DNA of 9,989 nucleotides. It comes from Prevotella sp. (lineage in GTDB: Bacteria > Bacteroidota > Bacteroidia > Bacteroidales > Bacteroidaceae). The stretch spans positions 1-9,989 of the forward strand of contig JAFLSH010000103.1 in the NCBI GenBank assembly GCA_022511055.1. Direction: 5' to 3'. The notes under the pieces are model-generated. The model did not search any database and had not been told where the DNA came from. It saw nothing but the letters and a program-made list of their open reading frames with translations. This document shows positions 6,244-9,989 of the stretch, piece after piece. A program made the translations under genes and the position numbers. The stretch's first letter is position 1; every line of letters begins with the position of its first letter.

Positions 6244-8712
6244 TTACTTGGCAACAACGGCCACGCTGCCCGTTTTCAGACCGTCTGACAGGGCCGAGAG
6301 CATAAGCTCTGAAGGCTGGCTGCCGCTCTGGACTATCACCTGCGCCAAACCGTTGAAGGCGGGTATCTGGAACTCGCGGCAATCAGGGTCTGCCGGGTGG
6401 TCTGCCCCCAGATAGGAAGGGTCTCCGTTGCCGGCACCAATGATGCGGGCCCCACCTTCCAGGCGGAAAGTCAGCAGCGGGCAGGCATCAGGCACAACAC
6501 GCCCCTTGCTGTCTTGCACCTCAACGGTGATAACAGCCACATCACGCCCATCGGCAGCAATAGTCTGGCGGTCAGCCTTCAGCACCACCTTCGAGGCGGC
6601 CCCGGTGGTCTCAATGGTCTGCGTAAGTATGCGCTTGCCGTTCTTGAAGCCCGTGGCGACAACCTTGCCGGGCTGATAGATGGCCTTCCACTTCAGGTGG
6701 CCGTTACGGGGCATCGGCTGCCGCCCCAGTTTCTTGCCGTTGACAGTCAGCTCCACTTCATCGCAGTTGCTGTAAGCCCACAGTTCTATCTCCTCGCCTT
6801 CGTGCCCCGCCAGATTCCAGTGGGGGAATACGTGCAGCGTGGGCTCAGCGGTCCACCACGACTTCAGATACCAAGCCTCATCTTTCCAGAAGCCGCAATA
6901 ATCCAAAATCCCGAACTCAGAGTCTGTGGCGGGATAAGACAGCGGATTGGGCTCGCCCCGATAGTCAAAGCCGGTCCAGAAGAACACGCCGGCTGCCCAG
7001 TCATTGTCGGCATAGAACTGCCAGCCGCGCTCAATCACGTTCTCCACGCCAGGCTCTGTGCCGCGGTTGATGCTGGGCATGCGGCCGGGGAACTCCGCGT
7101 TGTTGAAATAGACCCCGCGAGTGCCGCAGCCCGTGGTTTCTTCAGTGCCCACTATCTTCCAGTCGGGGTGCTGGCGGCGGCGATTCTCCACATCATTCTG
7201 GGCTATGTAGTTGTAGCCCACAACATCAAGTCCCTTTATCATCTCACCGCCGCCGGCATTGGCTATGGTCGAGTGGCGGGTGGGGTCCAGCAGGCGGGTG
7301 TATTCGCGCATGGCGGCAGCAATGCGAGTGCCCTGAACGGTATTCTCCATGCCCCACTCCTCATTGCCATCGCTCCAGAGAATGACCGAGGGGTGGTTGC
7401 GGTCACGCTTAATCATGTTCTCCAGCAGTCGCTGATGCTCCGTGTTGATGCCTGCCAGCCTGTTCTCATCAATGACCAGCATGCCCTCACGGTCGCAGAT
7501 GTCGAGCAGGGCGGGAGTCATGGGGTTGTGCGATGAGCGGTAGGCGTTGCAGCCTATCTCCTTCAGCCGCTGTATGCGCCATGCCATTAGCGCCTCGGGC
7601 ATGGCTGCGCCCACGCCGGCATGGTCTTGGTGAATGTTGACACCCTTCAGCTTCAGCGGCTCGCCGTTGAGCAGAAAGCCGCGGTCAGCATCGAACTGCA
7701 CTTCGCGGAAGCCTGTGGTGGTCTCGTAGATGTCGGTCGCCCGGCCGCCCACGCTGACCGTAGTCTCCACCTTGTACAGATAGGGGTCGGCATTGCTCCA
7801 CAAGTGGGGGCTGCTGACCGCCAGCTGCTGCTTGCAGCCCTGCGTTTCCTTGGGCTTCAGTGTCAGGGTCTCCGCCTGGCTCCGTGCCACTTCGCGCCCC
7901 TCGGCATCCAGCAGCCGATGGGTCACCTGACAGGTCTGCGCCGCGAGCGAGCTGTTGCAGACTTCGGTCTCCACGTGCAGCATGGCCGTGGCGTAAGGCT
8001 GATGCAGGTCGGCATAGACAAACGTGCCGAAGGGAGCAACACTAACGGCGGCGGTCTTAACGAGCCACGCATCGCGATAGATGCCCGCCCCTTCGTAGAA
8101 CCAGCCCTCTTCGAGCGTGGCATCTGCCCGCACACAAATCAGGTTTTCGCCCGGCGCAAGCCCTTCCGAGGCACGGTCGCCGCCGTAGTTGACATATTCG
8201 GTTACATCATAGACCTGCGTGGCATAGCCGCTGGGCTCCGTGCCCATGTAGAAGCCGTTAAACCACACCTGGGCGTTGCGGAAGATGCCATCGAAGCGCA
8301 ACAGAATGCGCTTGCCCATATCCTCGGCAGGAATGCTGACAATCTTGCGATACCAGCCCACGCTGGTCTCCGGGTACTTATAGCCCACGGTCTTGTAGCC
8401 GTGCGAGTGACTGGCCTCTGAGGCGTATGGCAGCGTAGTCACCCAGTCGTGCGGCACACGCACCGGCTGCCAGGCCGAGTCGTTGAACTTAGTGGAGTAA
8501 GGGCCTTCGTTGTGGATGGAATTGGCCTTTGTCAGATAGTTGAAATACTCCGTGCCGCAGCCAAAGTCCTTTTTGGGGTCGGCGGCATGACCCAATGCAA
8601 ACTTCCACCCTTCATCAAGGCGGATATGCTCCCTCACGCTCTGTGCGCCAACAGCCATGGCCATCATCAGCAGCACACTGCCCATGATGGCAATCCGAGT
8701 CAGTCTTATCAT
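6244..8712 (-). CDS. Secreted GH2 family beta-galactosidase-like glycoside hydrolase
   Basis: This 822-aa retaining glycosidase probably removes terminal beta-linked sugars, most likely beta-galactose, in the periplasm or outside the cell. The signal peptide (MIRLTRIAIM... to VGA, then QS) has a likely cut after residue 23 and no lipobox Cys. The GH2 sugar-binding jelly-roll spans about 30-220, the immunoglobulin-like domain about 224-336, and the TIM barrel about 340-620. The acid/base residue is E451 in SDGNEEW. The nucleophile is most likely E524 in VGTEETTGCGTRGVY, by analogy with the GSET motif I recall from related Bacteroidota enzymes. A DUF4982-like domain follows (about 628-690, YSNCDEVELTVNGKKLG), then a C-terminal Ig-like domain (about 705-820, IIGAGNGDPS). 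Length and domain order are normal for this clade. No SusC/SusD pair adjoins it. GH2 also includes glucuronidases and mannosidases, so substrate is less certain than family. Confidence 0.92.
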   Translation of the reverse strand: MIRLTRIAIMGSVLLMMAMAVGAQSVREHIRLDEGWKFALGHAADPKKDFGCGTEYFNYLTKANSIHNEGPYSTKFNDSAWQPVRVPHDWVTTLPYASEASHSHGYKTVGYKYPETSVGWYRKIVSIPAEDMGKRILLRFDGIFRNAQVWFNGFYMGTEPSGYATQVYDVTEYVNYGGDRASEGLAPGENLICVRADATLEEGWFYEGAGIYRDAWLVKTAAVSVAPFGTFVYADLHQPYATAMLHVETEVCNSSLAAQTCQVTHRLLDAEGREVARSQAETLTLKPKETQGCKQQLAVSSPHLWSNADPYLYKVETTVSVGGRATDIYETTTGFREVQFDADRGFLLNGEPLKLKGVNIHQDHAGVGAAMPEALMAWRIQRLKEIGCNAYRSSHNPMTPALLDICDREGMLVIDENRLAGINTEHQRLLENMIKRDRNHPSVILWSDGNEEWGMENTVQGTRIAAAMREYTRLLDPTRHSTIANAGGGEMIKGLDVVGYNYIAQNDVENRRRQHPDWKIVGTEETTGCGTRGVYFNNAEFPGRMPSINRGTEPGVENVIERGWQFYADNDWAAGVFFWTGFDYRGEPNPLSYPATDSEFGILDYCGFWKDEAWYLKSWWTAEPTLHVFPHWNLAGHEGEEIELWAYSNCDEVELTVNGKKLGRQPMPRNGHLKWKAIYQPGKVVATGFKNGKRILTQTIETTGAASKVVLKADRQTIAADGRDVAVITVEVQDSKGRVVPDACPLLTFRLEGGARIIGAGNGDPSYLGADHPADPDCREFQIPAFNGLAQVIVQSGSQPSELMLSALSDGLKTGSVAVVAK

Positions 8713-8735
8713 ACTACAAACCTGTTAGTTGTTTC

Positions 8736-8909
8736 CTACTCAGCGGGCGCCCACTTGCAGCGCACGGGCGACACGATGGCGCCCTCTTTCTTCAGTTCGG
8801 CAAAAGCCTTATCCACTTCCTTGCGGTCTGCGCCCAGCGCCTTTGTCACTTCGCCTGCCGAAACGGGCTTTCCGGCCTCGCGCATGCACTGTAATACTTG
8901 TTCTTTCAT
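8736..8909 (-). CDS. Small winged-helix DNA-binding protein (57 aa)
   Basis: This gene encodes 57 residues, beginning MKEQVLQCMREAGKPVSAGE and ending CKWAPAE before a TAG stop. Residues 2-11 form a first helix, 17-25 (SAGEVTKAL) a second, and 27-41 (ADRKEVDKAFAELKK) the likely recognition helix. GAIVSPVRCKWAP forms the wing. The pattern KPVSAGEVTKALGADRKEVDKAFAELKKEG resembles the stand-alone mini-winged-helix regulators, often labelled MarR-like, of Bacteroidota and Clostridia. It is complete, not a fragment: start, stop and fold all fit. A promoter with matching boxes lies 55 bp upstream. The GH2 gene begins 23 bp after its stop, so the two are probably co-transcribed. It may regulate itself and the GH2 gene; direct evidence is lacking. 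Confidence 0.85.
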   Translation of the reverse strand: MKEQVLQCMREAGKPVSAGEVTKALGADRKEVDKAFAELKKEGAIVSPVRCKWAPAE

Positions 8910-8963
8910 GACTTTATTCTCAATATTAGTTTACTATGACTCCAATATCCAAGGAAATCGCCA

Positions 8964-8995
8964 CAAAATTACATCATTTTTGTCAAATCGCAAAA
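8964..8995 (-). promoter_or_regulatory. Bacteroidota-type promoter for the winged-helix/GH2 operon
   Basis: On the minus strand TTTTG (8995-8991) precedes a 19-bp spacer and TAATTTTG (8971-8964), a near-ideal -33/-7 pair. Transcription should begin near 8957, leaving a leader of roughly 50 nt before the ATG at 8909. The box spacing equals that of the promoter at 6137-6168. No ribosome-binding site of the GGAGG kind precedes the start codon, which is normal in this phylum. Confidence 0.75.
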
Positions 8996-9003
8996 CATTT
9001 TGC
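8990..9003. promoter_or_regulatory. 14-bp palindrome over the -33 box (candidate operator)
   Basis: GCAAAA-CA-TTTTGC is a perfect 6-bp inverted repeat around a 2-bp centre. It overlaps the whole -33 element of the promoter for the small winged-helix gene. A dimeric regulator bound here would block sigma-factor contact. The obvious candidate is the winged-helix protein encoded just downstream. The A/T-rich arms raise the chance of coincidence. Confidence 0.4.
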
Positions 9004-9074
9004 CGATAAAAAGCACCCGAGAACTTGTAATACTGCTCTGTCTATGCACCCTATCAGCCCTTTTAGTCTCCAGC

Positions 9075-9989
9075 CTAAGACTGCCTACCATCAGCATGCG
9101 AGAAACTCCGATAAGTTGACGGGGCAAGATTCAGCTTTCCTGATGCGCGGAGCATCTTTCGCAGAGAAGTAACAAATTCCTGGCTTTCCTGGAGCATATT
9201 GAGATAGACATAGGTCACGGCCATCTTGTCTGTATCGCCTTTTTGGAGCAGTTCGTACACGCCACGGATGTGGAATGCCAGTTCATCTTTCAGCTCATTG
9301 CACCGGCGGCGCAATTCATCTATCACTTCCGGGCGATTCTCTTCTATCGAGGCTTCCGAGTCAGTAATCACAGCCTTTATGCACTCACACAGATACTTGA
9401 ACGTACCATGGAACTCCTCGGGCAGCGGGCGGAAGTTGTTGTCGACATGCTCCTTGCACGCCTCGTTGACCCGGCGCAGGTTATAGGTCATTGACATGGC
9501 CATGTTGTTGCTCAGATGAAACCATGCGCGCTTCTCCATGGCTATCTCCGGGGTGACACGGCGCATACATAGGGTCAGCTTGCGGCGCTGCCCCTTCAAG
9601 ACCTCCTTTTCAGTGAGCAGCGCCTTTTCCGAGCGAGACAGCAGCTTCCTTTTCTCACTGATAAATCCCTCCGTGATGTCAGAGAAGCACTCGGCAGCGA
9701 AAGCCAGGAACATCTTCTGCTTCTCGTTGATGTATATTTTCAGCAGCGGCCACACCTCTGCCGACTTTTCCGTTGTCAGAATGGTCTGGAAGAGCGTTTC
9801 GGCAGACAATTCCTTCTCCTTGTTCTGGAAACGGATATTGCTTCGGATAAGCAGCGTGATGGCAACCACACCGCCGGAGAGCATGACGGACACCCCGCCC
9901 ATGTGCATCAGACACACCACCATGCCGGCGCCGATGAAAGCCACGCCGGCCGTGATAAACCAGCCGCCTATCACGGATATGACACCCGT
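9075..9989 (-). CDS. PiT-family inorganic phosphate transporter, C-terminal part (5' end outside window)
   Basis: The frame is open to the window edge: codons continue upstream of the GTG at 9974 (reading TGVIS before VIGGWF), so the true start lies beyond 9989. The visible 304 residues begin with two membrane segments (about 5-29 and 32-49; GGWFITAGVAFIGAGM resembles the last helices of PiT permeases). They continue into a cytoplasmic helical domain of about 250 residues. This region resembles the PhoU-like extension carried by Bacteroidota PiT proteins, including WFHLSNN, CKEHVDNNFRPLPEE and YVYLNMLQESQEFVTSLRKMLRASGK. The full protein would move phosphate across the inner membrane by cation symport, and the tail may regulate it. 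Identification rests on recalled family resemblance. No convincing terminator was seen between its stop and the next promoter. Confidence 0.78.
   Translation of the reverse strand, partial: TGVISVIGGWFITAGVAFIGAGMVVCLMHMGGVSVMLSGGVVAITLLIRSNIRFQNKEKELSAETLFQTILTTEKSAEVWPLLKIYINEKQKMFLAFAAECFSDITEGFISEKRKLLSRSEKALLTEKEVLKGQRRKLTLCMRRVTPEIAMEKRAWFHLSNNMAMSMTYNLRRVNEACKEHVDNNFRPLPEEFHGTFKYLCECIKAVITDSEASIEENRPEVIDELRRRCNELKDELAFHIRGVYELLQKGDTDKMAVTYVYLNMLQESQEFVTSLRKMLRASGKLNLAPSTYRSFSHADGRQS

Noticed and set aside
6397..7536. Long plus-strand open frame (379 codons) opposite the GH2 gene
   Set aside because: It lies wholly antisense to a convincing GH2 gene and has no recognisable domain. Its His/Ala/Val/Gly-rich composition is typical of an antisense shadow in GC-rich DNA.
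8449..9009. Plus-strand open frame of 186 codons over the small regulator and intergenic gap
   Set aside because: It covers the start of the GH2 gene, the whole winged-helix gene and the promoter on the opposite strand. The minus-strand reading explains all three better.
8996..9074. Terminator for the phosphate transporter gene
   Set aside because: GGGTGC occurs twice on the minus strand, the second time before a short T run. The copies are direct repeats and cannot pair with each other, and no other stable stem was found.
9972..9974. GTG at 9974 as the start of the phosphate transporter gene
   Set aside because: The frame stays open to the window edge, and the family has many more membrane helices upstream. 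The gene is cut by the window boundary and does not start here.

Overview
The window looks like a piece of a Bacteroidota chromosome, most likely order Bacteroidales and plausibly a Prevotella relative. The evidence is two promoters of the Bacteroidota type (TTTG-like -33 box, 19-bp spacer, TAnnTTTG -7 box), the general lack of Shine-Dalgarno sequences before start codons, and gene families typical of the group: a secreted GH2 enzyme with a DUF4982-like domain, a PiT transporter with a PhoU-like tail, and a TolC/HlyD/ABC-2 export set. Coding DNA is visibly GC-rich and the short intergenic gaps are AT-rich. The genus is a guess from general resemblance.

Every gene I accept lies on the minus strand, so the window reads from right to left. 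The right edge (9075-9989) holds the C-terminal part of a PiT-type phosphate permease that runs off the window. A 165-bp AT-rich gap follows, carrying a clear promoter with a 14-bp palindrome over its -33 box. It drives a 57-codon winged-helix protein (8736-8909) and, 23 bp further on, a secreted GH2 beta-galactosidase-like enzyme (6244-8712).

A second AT-rich gap (6112-6243) holds another promoter of the same geometry. It leads into five tightly packed genes: a membrane-anchored periplasmic coiled-coil protein (5236-6111), a TolC-family outer-membrane factor (3609-5174), a HlyD/YbhG-type periplasmic adaptor (2558-3541) and two ABC-2 permease subunits (1369-2550 and 93-1385, overlapping by 17 bp). 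Together the last four would form a tripartite pump spanning both membranes. No ATP-binding subunit is present, so the energising partner must be encoded elsewhere or just outside the window. The coiled-coil protein is the one member whose role is unknown.

The left edge (1-102) holds a cluster of short inverted and direct repeats (core AAAACTCACGGAGT) and an 11-bp tandem duplication in which the last permease gene ends. No stretch over 300 bp lacks a gene. I saw no tRNA, rRNA, insertion sequence, CRISPR array or origin. No wholly new system is evident. The best candidates for a second look are the ATPase-less export operon with its coiled-coil leader gene, the octamer repeat in the TolC signal-peptide codons, and the tiny regulator/palindrome pair before the GH2 gene.
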